From NCBI GenBank assembly GCA_963210315.1, contig OY723279.1, positions 1,302,001-1,366,000 on the forward strand: a DNA stretch of 64,000 bases, read 5' to 3'. The DNA is from Rhynchopus euleeides. Lineage: Eukaryota > Euglenozoa > Diplonemea > Diplonemida > Diplonemidae. The translations under genes and the position numbers were made by a program. The notes under the pieces are model-generated. The model saw only the letters and a program-made list of their open reading frames with translations. It searched no databases and was not told the origin of the DNA. Of the stretch, positions 22,001 through 31,192 are shown piece by piece (positions within the stretch are counted from its first letter, which is position 1; every line of letters starts with the position of its first letter).

Positions 22001-22682
22001 GCAGCAGCAGGCACAGCGAGGCGGGGAGGCGGGAGAAGTCTGCGAACCGCTCCCGCTCCCGCACCCCGTCGGGGAGGAAGTCGCGCAGGGCGTCCCTCCG
22101 TGGCGACCCCGAGGTGGAGGAGGCGCTGCGGATGCTGAACAGGCAGCTGGATCATGAGTCTGTCGCGCGCGGGTCGCTCGGTGCCGGCGGCGGTGGCGTG
22201 ATGCACAGCGGGGTGCATCGGAGGGGTGGAGGTGGCAACGGGCAAGTATCTGTCATGACAGCCGACACCGCCCCTGCCTTCTCAGAGGAAGACCTGCGGA
22301 GGCAGTTCAACCCCCTGTCGCCCCCGATGGCGGTATGTCGGAGGGGAAAGGGGTGGTGGGTGGGGGTTGTGTGTGGCATCGGAGAGTTGGGGGTGTGGTG
22401 AGGCCCGGCTGGGGCGTCGTGTGTGTTTCAAGGGTTGCGCCACGGCTGCACAAACGAAGTCATTTCGTACCGCCGGCTCCTTTTTTTCAAGGGAATGGGG
22501 GGGGGGGGGTGTGTGGGAGAATGGTGGGTTATGGTTTGGGATAAAATCACTTTGGATGTGTTCCCTTCTGTTGTTGCCCCGGCACCAATCCACACCACCA
22601 CCCACCGCCCCGTTCACAGCAGCGCGATCCGTCGACGTCTCTCACGGCACGGCAGGCCGAGATTCTTGCAAGGCATCTGTGA
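19050..22682 (+). CDS. Cysteine-rich type I membrane protein, five exons, 916 aa
   Basis: Exons: 19050-19802, 20089-20199, 20313-20801, 20998-22332, 22620-22682. All four introns start GT and end CAG, and all fall between codons (phase 0). The donors are gtgtgttg, gtatgtgg, gtatgcca and gtatgtcg; intron 1 has an immediate in-frame stop, so splicing is required. The N-terminus is a signal peptide (hydrophobic core LLLRAACLACLAAACAG). Exons 1-3 encode a cysteine-dense ectodomain with CxC and CC pairs (CERACRCLRRG, STCCINGQ, CECTCGDGW). Exon 4 begins with a single membrane segment (TIVALCVGGVALALAVAAVI), then a long cytoplasmic tail rich in Gln/His, then Arg/Ser (SRSRTPSGRKSRRAS). Exon 5 adds 20 residues. 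It looks like a surface receptor or adhesion protein; no named family recognised. The exon joins were inferred by hand from splice sites and frame. Confidence 0.85.
20886..20927 (+). repeat. 45-bp intronic element, copy in intron 3
   Basis: Reads ggttgcacaaacaaacacat, then tacgtaccgccggctccttt and tt. Nearly identical sequence lies at 26581-26622, and a longer variant in intron 4 of the same gene (22432-22487). Confidence 0.75.
22432..22487 (+). repeat. 45-bp intronic element, variant copy in intron 4
   Basis: Shares tgcacaaac and the block tcgtaccgccggctcctttt with the copies at 20886 and 26581, with an extra segment (gcgccacgg) near the left end. Both this and the intron-3 copy lie on the sense strand. 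Confidence 0.7.
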
Positions 22683-23371
22683 GTGCATTGCAGGACTGCT
22701 ACAGCGATGATTCGCATTTGTCTGTAGAAGCTTCCCTGGAACAGGGACAGGCATTGGCCTCGCTTATGGTGTTGCAGAAACGCTTCGGACAATATGCGCA
22801 CGAACTACGAACTACAAAAAAAATGCTCGAGCGACGCACAAATCACGCACAAACTCCGCAATCTGGGATTTTCTGCAATCCCGATTTTTTTATGTTGTCA
22901 CTACATTTTCTTTGGCGATCCATCAAAGGGGCCGCACTAGATCTTACCGGGCACCGGCCCGCATTTTGATTGGGAGGCCACAAGGGAGACGCACATCTCC
23001 TCCTCCTGCTCCTGCTCCTCCCCCCCCCTCCATCTTCTGTACCTCACTTATCTCTCGACTCTTCTCCCTCCTCCCCTACCCCCAGCACACCCACACCCAC
23101 CCCCTCCCCCGCCCCTCCTCCTCCGATCTTTTGTTTTATTGCTCTCGAGTAAACTATCAGAACTGCCTTCTCCGGCAACCTTCCCGGCACGTCTGGTTGG
23201 CTTTGCTTGCAAGCCTGCTTCCGGCTGTTGGTGTCCAACAGCAATCGGCCCAATTGGTGGTGGGGCTTCTCCCGTTTGGTATATACTTCGGCAATCTGAG
23301 ATCCCTGGCGTAATTTTATTGGACACCACTCGTCATGGGGAAGAACGTGTCGCTTTTTTGTCAGAACTCGA

Positions 23372-23550
23372 CTCGCCCACTCAACCTGTGTGCTCCACAC
23401 CGCCAGGGCAAAGGGTGTGTGTGGTGGACCAAGTTTTGTGTGGGGAGATCCCGCGCGGATCATAGCCCACCGTGTGTGTGGAAGCGTCAGTGCATAGACA
23501 AAAGTTGAGAGAGGGAGTGAGAGGGGCTGGCAGCGAAATCTTTTTTATTC
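23372..23550 (+). repeat. SINE-like dispersed element
   Basis: Left block ctgtgtgctccacaccgcca, core gtgtgtggaagcgtcagtgc, right end ggcagcgaaatctttttt. The T-rich end resembles a pol III stop. Confidence 0.55.
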
Positions 23551-23609
23551 AGATTGCCAAGCAGGTGTATTTCTAGTGGGGGATGAGGATGAGTCTTTTT
23601 GGCATCCGC

Positions 23610-23710
23610 CCTTTTTCCGGTTTTTTTCCAGCCAAAACCAGGTTTTTTTTCCAGCAAAAAACCGGTTTTTTTCCAGCCAAAATCTGGCTTTTTTTCCAGC
23701 CAAGAGCCAG
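23610..23710 (+). repeat. Tandem fold-back microrepeat (about 28 bp, four copies)
   Basis: Units alternate ccagccaaaa-type and ggttttttt-type blocks (for example ccagcaaaaaaccggttttt), each itself a small palindrome centred on ccgg or cagg. Related text occurs at 24157-24205, 43921-43960 and 44985-45060. Confidence 0.6.
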
Positions 23711-23712
23711 AC

Positions 23713-23764
23713 GTTCACTACCGTGGCCTCCGGCGGCTGGGGGGCTCCGCCCCCCAGACCCCCC
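23713..23764 (+). repeat. GC-palindromic dispersed repeat, copy 1
   Basis: gttcactaccgtggcctccg followed by gcggctggggggctccgccc and cccagaccccc. It contains the perfect palindrome ggggggctccgcccccc apart from its centre. Further copies are at 23887-23938 (same strand) and 44131-44182 (opposite strand). Confidence 0.75.
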
Positions 23765-23886
23765 TGTGGCGGATATCTCGTACCCAAGTCCTTCGATTCC
23801 CATCAGGTCAGGAATCCAACAGCTCCGGTAGCCTCAGGAGGACACAGCCAACTCACACAGAATCTGTACGCCCACACTGAACAGAT

Positions 23887-23938
23887 GTTCACTACCGTGG
23901 CCTCCGGCGGCTGGGGGGCTCTGCCCCCCAGACCCCCC
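23887..23938 (+). repeat. GC-palindromic dispersed repeat, copy 2
   Basis: Same as 23713-23764 with one base changed in the palindrome (ggctctgcc). Its left flank gaacagat is shared, in reverse, with the copy at 44131-44182. Confidence 0.75.
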
Positions 23939-24417
23939 GTGGAGCGTGTGTTTGCCCGTCTAGTAACCGCAGGAAGTCCTTGGGCTGTTTCAGCTGACAT
24001 ATCGGGGGGTATCGTCGGAATAACGGTCCCGAAAGCCGTTTTTTTGGGGGTTTCCTCCAGCACCGAGGGTGGCGCGAGCGGGAGGAACCGTGGAAGGAAC
24101 CCATTTGGTACAAGACCAAGGGCCCCACACTGGGGAGGAGGGAAATTGGGTACCATTTTTTGCTGGAAAAAAGTGGGGATGAATCGGGGATTTTTGGCTG
24201 GGAAGACCGGGGATTAAAAACACACCTGTTGCCAAGTATTTTGCCAATTGGCCCTCGCGATGCAGTGATTCGGGCCTTATTTTTCTGTCCCGCCCAATCA
24301 TTTTGTCATCCGGGCTGTCGTGCAAAAAAAAAAAAGAAAGCCCGGGCTCAGCCACCCAAGCTTGCCGTTCAGGTTGATCACACACTCTCCCGTTTATTGC
24401 CTCGAAAGCAATGTGTT

Positions 24418-25205
24418 TTAGAGCTCCATAGATATAATACCCAACAACCACCACCCCCAGGGCTTCCCACAATCTTCATCCCTCCAAAAAGTCATGACGA
24501 TTTTTTCCACAGAAAAAAAGGCTCTCAAAAAAAAATTTCCGCCGCGCGCTTCGCGCGCGGCGGCTTCGGCCATGATGCTCGGTGGGCCATGCGGCCGGGT
24601 CACAGGTTGCGCCACATCTTGCGGCGACTCCTCTTCATCTTCAGAGAGAGGGTAGTCCAGCAGCTCTGGGGTGGCGGTCCGCTGCCTCTTCAGGTCGGGG
24701 GGCTGTGAGCGAGACCGCGACCGCGACCGCGAGCCAGAGGGCTGGGGCACTGGAGGCGCAGGGGCAGATGCAGGAAGGACACGCTTGTTCCGCTTGTCGT
24801 CCTTTTCGATGAAGTCCAGGAAGGCTTTCTTCGACTGGTACGCCTTGGGGAGTTGAATGTGGCGGTACCGAGCCTGCTCAAGCAGGATGTCGCGGTCTTT
24901 CTGGAATGCCGAGCACACGCCAGGCGGATCTTGGATGCGTCGACATTCCTTCTTGCACCGAAGCCAAAAGCCGCCAGTGACATGTTGTGGGAAGGGATAT
25001 GGGGGTTGGATGAAACTGTGCGGGTGATGAGTGTAGATGGAACAGAAGGAGGGAGGCGGGTCGACCTGCGTGTGCAGTAGCAAACATCCAATTCCTGAAC
25101 GATTTTGAGCCTTTCTTGCGACGTCGGATGGCGTCTCAGTGATGGGCTCCTTCCGTGCGGAAACCTTTCATGCAACAAGCTGTATGCCTGGTAGAACCAG
25201 GCCAA
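24418..25205 (-). pseudogene. Possible gene fragment on the minus strand, two frames
   Basis: One minus-strand frame reads protein-like from about 25000 to 24560: RDILLEQARYRHIQLPKAYQ, FLDFIEKDDKRNKR, an RSRSRSRS run and ELLDYPLSEDEEESPQD. A second frame further upstream (25205 to about 25080) gives WFYQAYSLLHERFPHG. The halves are joined only by a frame change or an unseen intron, and the downstream end runs into a GC hairpin. It resembles no family I can name. It may be a decayed gene or mobile-element relic, and chance is not excluded. Confidence 0.3.
24539..24563. repeat. Perfect GC hairpin
   Basis: ccgccgcgcgc, loop ttc, gcgcgcggcgg: an 11-bp perfect stem. A related hairpin (cgcgcgcc ttc ggcgcgcg) lies at about 43962-43980. 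Both follow an A/T run. Confidence 0.85.
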
Positions 25206-26580
25206 ACCGGGAAGCCCAAAAATGAGGAAAATCCTCAGCCCCCCAAAATTTTTTTGAAGAAAATCCTCAGCCCCCCAAAAAAAATCTTGAAGAAAATCTT
25301 CAATCCCAAAAAGTGGGAAAATGGGGGGGGAAAAAAAAAAGACGATTTCTTCGGGAAAATCGTCTTAGGGGAAGCCCTGACCACCCCCGTCCTTTAGAGA
25401 TTCGTTTCCCCCCCACCGATTTTGTTTTTCGAGTTCCGAGTGACGAAAAGCGCAGCGGAAGTCGCGACGTCATGAGGGAAGAATTGTACACCTTGAAAGC
25501 TCTCGGGTGAGCCGTCTTCATGCCACTTCCACAGAGGCGTCGGTACAAGGGTCGTCCGGATCCGTTCTCTCTCTCACGCAGCTGGGCAGGGTGTCGGCCA
25601 TGAAGTGAAAGGAGGGCATTTTTTTTGGCTCGTTCTTTTGTTGTTGTAAGTTCGGCGTAGCCAGCTCAGTAAACTTTTCACCTGCGATCCTTGGATGGAA
25701 CACTTCACACGCCCAGGCAGGCTGTGAGGGTGTTCTGCGTCCGAAGAACACCAACTGCCGTTGCCACCCTTCTCTCTTGTGATCCACGTGGTTCACCCGC
25801 CTGTGCGGGCTGTCCCGTGCGTTCCGTGCGGCGGATTACGGAGGAGTGAAGGGGGGAACAGCTGGCGTATCCAATCCGCACTTATTTTAGTAGGGTCACA
25901 CCGTATTTTTTTGGCATAACCCCCGAAGGAGCCCTAGAGAGTAGAACCGCCCACCACCAACCAGCCACCCTCCCACGCCCCCCACCCCCCCTCCCCTTCC
26001 CCCTTCCCCTTCCCCCTTCCCCCGAGAATGAAATGCCTGCCTGCCTGCCCCCGCCGTATGAAGGTGTATGCCTTCCGAGCACAGTGATCCGATCTTGTTA
26101 CTACAAATCTTTTCAACCAGGGGCGCCTTCCGCCCTGTGTCACTGCGTGTGTCAAAAAACTGTGGGGAACCAGGGGGGTGCCGAAAACGGTGCCTTCCGC
26201 TAAAGGTATGACCGGTGGTGGTGGTGGGGGTGCGTCAAGGCAACAGGTGGCGAGTCCGCAGGTGGCGCCGTGTGTGTGTGTGTCATCACCCCCAGGCCCT
26301 CCTACTCTCCCCCCCCATTCCCTTTGGGTACAGCCGCGTAGTGTTGCGAAGGCAAAGTTGCCTTATTATATTATGAGTCACGGCAGGTGCACACAGCCAG
26401 GCGTTTTGATGTGAGAGCCGGAGTGGATTTTTTTGGTAGAACACGCAAATCACCCCGCTCGGGCGAGAAGTGTGTTATAGCCTGAAAAGGGGCTGTGGCA
26501 GCAATGTGGGCGTGTAGTCTGCATCATTTGTTTCTCTGCCTTATCAGTGCATTCGCCTTCCTTCTGCAGATTAACACCCC

Positions 26581-26622
26581 GGTTGCACAAACAAACACAT
26601 TACGTACCGCCGGCTCCTTTTT
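26581..26622 (+). repeat. 45-bp element, copy upstream of the 926-aa gene
   Basis: Same sequence as the intron-3 copy at 20886-20927. It lies 86 bp before the ATG at 26708, possibly inside an unrecognised 5' UTR intron. Confidence 0.75.
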
Positions 26623-26707
26623 CACATTGTGTAGCTTTGGCTGAATTGCACACCGACCCTCCGAGAAGGTATTCCCTGGCACTGCATCGCGTAGCACAGG
26701 CACAACG

Positions 26708-29488
26708 ATGATGCACGCTGTGCAGCAGCGTATCGAGAACAGCCTCACGGAGGTGAAGAAGGTGCTTGATGCGACGCGCGATCCGAAGTTGGCGACGGAG
26801 GTGCACCATGACTACACCGACAAGTTCCTGTTAGCGGAGTTTGTGGCGGGTGCGGCGTGTGCCGGGCAGCTCCTGTGCCTGGAGTCTGCGGGGCTGACAG
26901 CGGCGGGGCTGAAGCAGCTTGCAGAGGCTGCGCGGCAGAAGACGGTGACGCTGGCGCTGCGCAGCGAGGAGACATGCACGTTCGTGAAGAAGACGACGCG
27001 TGACGTGGAGTCGCCTAAGAAGCACGTGACGGAGGTCAGCGGGCGGCTGGGCGGCACCACCATCACCAACAAGGTGGTGACGACGGTGACGGAGTACTTC
27101 TGGGACGTGGGTGTCGTGTTCGAGATCTTCGCCTACATCGGGAGCGACAAGGAGGGTGCAGGGCGTGTGGTGCTGCGCAGCGGGGAGCGGAAGACGCAGA
27201 TCAAGACGACATCGAAGGAGCAGCCGTACCCGAAGCGGTCTGTGTCGGGCGAGCTGGAGGGGGACGCGACGTGGCTGCTGCAGCACGTGGTGCCAGAGAC
27301 GCTGCAGGTGTTGTTCCGGGTGGACCGGGCACACGCGAAGTGCCACACGCCGCGGCGCAACGCAGATGTAGACGGCGCGCTCGAGAGCCTGCGTGGGATC
27401 CGGCGCTGGGCGACGGGGGTGAGCGAGTACTTCCGCGGGCACGTGTGGGGGATCGAGCAGGCACACGGGCTGGACACGGGTTCCGTGTCGGGGGAGGGTG
27501 TGTTCGTCCCAGTGCTGCCGCTGCTGGAGGTGCGGGACCACGCAGCCGAGGAGGGTGCGGTGGTGCAGGTGTCGGACCTGGTGGGTGTGTCGTCCCCTGC
27601 CGTGCCTGCGAATGCGACTGTGATGCTGGCGGGCGACCTGCAGGCACTGCTGGCAGGGCAGAAGCAGAGCCTGGAGGAGCACATGCAGCGTGCGTCCACT
27701 GTGATCGGGCGCGGGAAGGGCCTCGTGGGGCCGGACGAGGCACGCCTCGTGACGGTGATGCAGCACCAGGCACACATTGTCGGGGCACTGGAGCACGCGG
27801 TGGACTTCCTGGAGCACATGCTGCGCCTGCAGCTGGTGGCCGCCATCGGGAAGGAGGTGTCGTCAGCCGACTTCACGGAGTACATGCAGTTCCACATGCG
27901 CAAGGTGCTGCGTGAGGAGTACACGCCGCGTGCCTTCAGCCACGCCGTGCGTCGCGGGGAGCACAACCCGGAGGGCGTGGTCGGGATCGAGCAGGTCGTG
28001 AAGGGCGGGGAGATGTCGGAGCCTGTGACGACGGTGTCGCGTGTGCTGGGCGACGCGGAGTCTACTGTGATGCGTTTTGCGCTGAACGCATCATCGCAGG
28101 TGCGGTTCGCAGGGGAGCGCCACGTGCACTCGTACATTGCACACCGCTTCTCCACGGAGTCGGTGCCGCAGCTGTCGCTGGTGGCGCGTGCCCGCCAGTT
28201 CAGCGGGTTTGTGCTTCTGGTGGGTGCCATCGGCGGTGCGGACCTGTTCCTCCCGAAGCACGCGATGATTGTGCAGAACAAGGACGACCTGAAGCTGCCC
28301 CTGCTGCTGGAGCAGATCCCCACCCCGAAGGAGTTCCGCGACGCCATCGAGTCGCTGTCGCCTGAGCAGCAGCGCTTCGCCCAGGCGTACCGCTCCATGC
28401 AGCTGGAGGCAACGCTGTTCGGGGTGTGTGTGATCCAGATCAAGCCGCAGCTGGAGAAGGTGCTGAACCTGCCTGCAGACAGCCTGACGAAGGAGATCCG
28501 CCTGACGCAGGACCTCCTGGAGCTCTTCATCGAGTACCAGATCCCCAGCGACCTGGTGGCCTACCAGAGCGACACCTTCGAGGACGACGACGACGTGTCG
28601 CCTGCTGCGAAGGTGGAGAAGGTGCGTGGGCACGTCGCCGCCATGCGCAAGATGTTGGATGAGGCGAAGGAGGGTGAGCTGGCAGAGCAGCGCCAGAAGG
28701 CAGAGATGGCGAAGCTGCAGCGCAAGGCGCAACAGAGCCAGGAGGAGGCTGCTGCACAGAGAGAGATCACAATTTCGAACCTCGCTGAGAAGCGGGCCCG
28801 TTTGCAGGAGATGCGATCTGTGCGATCTGAGCTGAAGAGAGACTGCAAAGCTGCCACTGCTCCTTCTAGAAGCATCTCTGTGAACACATGCTCTGCTGTG
28901 CCGAAGCCGGAGTCGCGGCCTCAGCAGCCTCAGAAAAGCAACAAACCCCAGAAACAGCCCCAACAGACCCAACCGCAGCAGCAGCAGCAGCAACCCCATC
29001 ACCAGGACCCTGCCGCACCCTGCGAGTCTGAGTGCTACGACATCAGCAGCCTGCCACAGGTTCTGGAGCAGAAATACGAGGCGCTTGACGAGGACAGCTG
29101 CCTGCGCCCCACCATTATCAAGACGGCGGGTGTGTGGGACAAGCGCTTCCAGCGCACCCTGCTGAGCAAGGAGGAATACAAGATGGTGGACGTGGACGAG
29201 CAGAAGCGCGAGAAGGACCGTGCCTTCGACCTGCTGGATGCACTGACGCGCTCTGGTGTGATCGAGGTGGATCACGCGGCACTGCACGTCGTTGTGGCTG
29301 CGACGCACTGCTTCGACAAGACGCTGATGGACACAGTGGTGCAGGGGAACGTGAACCCGATCGAGAAGGTGGAGCGCTCTGCACTCATCGCAGCCACCGC
29401 TATCCACAGTGCGGCCGCCACGCAGATGCTGCGCGGCGACCATGCGTCGCGTGTGCAGGACCACAGCCCGAAGCTGTTCATCGAGTGA
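26708..29488 (+). CDS. Conserved protist protein of unknown function, 926 aa
   Basis: Starts at tandem ATGs (26708, 26711) after a cacagg acceptor-like sequence. The frame is uninterrupted. The block around residues 525-615 (KLPLLLEQIPTPKEF, ESLSPEQQRFAQAYRSMQLE, TLFGVCVIQIKPQLEKVL, LTKEIRLTQDLLELFIEYQI) is of a kind I recognise from uncharacterised proteins of diverse protists. It is followed by a charged coiled coil (about 650-720), a Gln/Pro-rich linker (about 735-775) and a second conserved block near the C-terminus (FDLLDALTRSGVIEVDHA, THCFDKTLMDTVV, NPIEKVERSALIA). No signal peptide or membrane span is seen, so it is probably cytoplasmic. No biochemical role is known to me. It is the most typical housekeeping-like gene in the window. 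Confidence 0.9.
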   Translation: MMHAVQQRIENSLTEVKKVLDATRDPKLATEVHHDYTDKFLLAEFVAGAACAGQLLCLESAGLTAAGLKQLAEAARQKTVTLALRSEETCTFVKKTTRDVESPKKHVTEVSGRLGGTTITNKVVTTVTEYFWDVGVVFEIFAYIGSDKEGAGRVVLRSGERKTQIKTTSKEQPYPKRSVSGELEGDATWLLQHVVPETLQVLFRVDRAHAKCHTPRRNADVDGALESLRGIRRWATGVSEYFRGHVWGIEQAHGLDTGSVSGEGVFVPVLPLLEVRDHAAEEGAVVQVSDLVGVSSPAVPANATVMLAGDLQALLAGQKQSLEEHMQRASTVIGRGKGLVGPDEARLVTVMQHQAHIVGALEHAVDFLEHMLRLQLVAAIGKEVSSADFTEYMQFHMRKVLREEYTPRAFSHAVRRGEHNPEGVVGIEQVVKGGEMSEPVTTVSRVLGDAESTVMRFALNASSQVRFAGERHVHSYIAHRFSTESVPQLSLVARARQFSGFVLLVGAIGGADLFLPKHAMIVQNKDDLKLPLLLEQIPTPKEFRDAIESLSPEQQRFAQAYRSMQLEATLFGVCVIQIKPQLEKVLNLPADSLTKEIRLTQDLLELFIEYQIPSDLVAYQSDTFEDDDDVSPAAKVEKVRGHVAAMRKMLDEAKEGELAEQRQKAEMAKLQRKAQQSQEEAAAQREITISNLAEKRARLQEMRSVRSELKRDCKAATAPSRSISVNTCSAVPKPESRPQQPQKSNKPQKQPQQTQPQQQQQQPHHQDPAAPCESECYDISSLPQVLEQKYEALDEDSCLRPTIIKTAGVWDKRFQRTLLSKEEYKMVDVDEQKREKDRAFDLLDALTRSGVIEVDHAALHVVVAATHCFDKTLMDTVVQGNVNPIEKVERSALIAATAIHSAAATQMLRGDHASRVQDHSPKLFIE

Positions 29489-29751
29489 GCTTCCGCCCCA
29501 CCCCCACAAGCCGCCAGGCAGGCACAGCGCCCAACCTCTAGCCTAGGGCGCAGGCCGCTCCCCTCAGATGGGTGTGGATTGTGGGTTCCGGCGGACCTAC
29601 TTTGGCGGGTTGTCCATTATTTTTGGAGATACGGCAACACCGCAGGAAAATGTGCGATGCAGACAATGCAACACACCGCACCCGGTACGGGATGTGGATG
29701 AGCAGAACAAAGCAATTGGTACCACACCCGCTGGCTCTTGGTCGTTCTTCT

Positions 29752-29938
29752 GGTTGCACAAACAAGACAAAAAGGATTGCCGGGTTTCTTTTGTTTTGTT
29801 TGTGCAACCTTCTGGTCACCTGCACGTTGGGGCGTGGAGTGTAGGTGAACAAAACATTGCTCCCACTGCAACCTTTTTCGATCTGAACGCTTTCCGTGAG
29901 CACGGTGCGTTTGTCACAAAAGAAACCCGGCAATCCTT
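29752..29938. mobile_element. TIR element family 7 with nested fold-back
   Basis: 29771-29938 is bounded by aaaggattgccgggtttctt and its reverse complement, about 24 bp. Overlapping its left end is a second inverted repeat, ggttgcacaaacaagacaaa against a tttgttttgtttgtgcaacc end (29752-29809). The interior (cacgttggggcgtggagtgt, gaacgctttccgtgagcacg) recurs at 33375-33528 with the right end lost, and in reverse, diverged, at about 46161-46348 and 58463-58578. No transposase frame. Confidence 0.65.
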
Positions 29939-30030
29939 TCTTCCCCCTTCTATTAGCAGACACATACCTTTTCCACAAGATGACGTGGCATGTTGTCCCG
30001 TGTTCGAATGTTGCCACCTTTTTAAGCACA

Positions 30031-30195
30031 TGCATGATGCGTAAAAGTGTAGGAGTGCTTCCGACGACCTGCTTCTTTTCAGTGTGTCTTGCTATTTCGT
30101 GTTCACATGTGCTCCACACCCACATCAAAGCAGCAGGCTAGGGTGGTGGAAGCGTCAACGCATCATTAAGGAAGAAGGAAGCACGGTCGCTACGA
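30031..30195 (+). repeat. 165-bp dispersed repeat containing a SINE-like core
   Basis: Appears identical to 45075-45239 over the whole stretch from catgatgcgtaaaagtgtag to agcacggtcgctacg. It includes gtgctccacacccac and gtggaagcgtcaacgcatca, the two hallmarks of the SINE-like family. Identity over 15 kb suggests a young copy pair. Confidence 0.75.
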
Positions 30196-30429
30196 TTTTC
30201 GTTGATCCCCCCTCCCCCCCCCGGTGGAGTGGTACCACACACAGTTTCATTTTTTTGGCAGAACCAACGTGCTTTTTTTTCTAACCCAAAATGACTCGTG
30301 GCAGCGTACGGTATCCTGCACACATGCACGAGCAGGCACCGTTCGTACAAACAAGTAACGCAGCTCCGAGTCTTTTTTTGCAGACCATCGCATGGCATGC
30401 GGTGTGGTAGTTGGTCTCCTGAGATAGGC

Positions 30430-30523
30430 GAAGAGGCGAATGCTTGCCCATCGCCTCTTCCTTTTTTCTTACTAGTTACGAGCGACGAAGCGTAGCGAGG
30501 CCGCGGAGTAACGAAGGAAATCG
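30430..30523. repeat. Hairpin plus T run and actagttacgag repeat
   Basis: gaagaggcga and tcgcctcttc form a perfect 10-bp stem (30430-30460), followed by cttttttctt and then actagttacgagcgacgaag (30471-30523). The latter part recurs at 59251-59304 and, diverged, at 25430-25480. Confidence 0.6.
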
Positions 30524-31009
30524 TCACAGAGCTTGGCGGCCCCCACCACACCCCACCCTTACACCCGGGCATATCCTCTGATATGACCTTTCCAGCTGTG
30601 ACCACCGAGGCCAACACCACCTTGCCCCCCGCCCCTCCAACACACCCGCACCCCACCTCGCCAGGAAGGATAGAAAACTTCCAACCCATCCTACCCCCAT
30701 TTATAGACAGTCTTGCTTCTTCAACCCCCCCCCCCCATTTAGATACAGACTTGCTTTTCCATTCGCTCTTGACGATCAAAAAAAAACCCCCCCCATTTAT
30801 ATACAGTGGGGGGGAGGGGGGAAGGGCTCCTGTACATCTCGTATGCTTTAAGTGGCTGTCCCCCCCCCCTCTCCCCCCCCCCTCCCTGCCTCTCTCTCTC
30901 TCTCTCTCTGTATCCCAGACGCAACCTGCATACCGAGTGAAGGGAGATCATTCTTGTGCTTCCTTCCACTTCTATTTCAACACACCCCTCCCCCCCACAC
31001 CCCCACCCC

Positions 31010-31190
31010 TCTTCTCTCTCTCTCTCTCTCCCCCTTACACACAGCAGCCATCGGGGGTTTCCCACTGCGGATTTTCTCTGCCCCCGACCAGCTCTTTTCA
31101 TCACCCCCCCCCCCCCTCCCCTCCCCTCCCTGGGAGAGTTTTCCATTCACCCTCGACGATCAAACCCCCCCCCCCTCTCGCCCCGCCGAG
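31010..31190 (+). promoter_or_regulatory. Pyrimidine-rich 5' flank ending in AG
   Basis: CT microsatellite, long C runs and ccccgccgag end 2 bp before the ATG at 31193. Consistent with a trans-splice acceptor zone; not proof. Confidence 0.35.
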
Positions 31191-31192
31191 AC

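Larger units (their letters stand above)
22683..26707. other. Repeat-rich intergenic region
   Basis: Contains a SINE-like element (23372-23550), a short tandem array of ccagccaaaa/ggttttttt units (23610-23710), two copies of a GC-palindromic repeat (23713-23764, 23887-23938), a GC hairpin (24539-24563), a possible minus-strand gene fragment (24418-25205), an A-rich stretch with direct repeats (25201-25377), a diverged inverted-repeat element (about 25420-25625), a C-rich microsatellite (25966-26023) and a 45-bp element (26581-26622). The stretches 22683-23371 and 25806-26580 show nothing else I can name. Confidence 0.6.
29489..31192. other. Intergenic region with fold-back and SINE-like elements
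   Basis: Contains a TIR element (29771-29938) with a nested fold-back (29752-29809), a 165-bp segment duplicated at 45075-45239 (30031-30195), a perfect hairpin followed by a T run (30430-30460), a repeat starting actagttacgagcgacgaag (30471-30523), and long CT/C-rich tracts leading to the next gene. The TA at 30931-30932 is the empty paralogue of an element insertion at 63102. Confidence 0.65.

Noticed and set aside
21022-22245. 407-codon minus-strand frame over exon 4 of the membrane protein
   Set aside because: The plus strand gives a membrane segment and in-frame splice sites on both sides; the minus frame gives no domain.
28091-29509. 472-codon minus-strand frame opposite the 926-aa gene, and 465 codons at 27133-28530
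   Set aside because: Shadows of the conserved plus-strand protein; His/Leu/Arg-rich nonsense.
29572-30044. Frame of about 158 codons over the family-7 element, similar at 33365-33631
   Set aside because: Similarity between the two is that of the repeat DNA; frames begin and end differently and include the inverted repeats.
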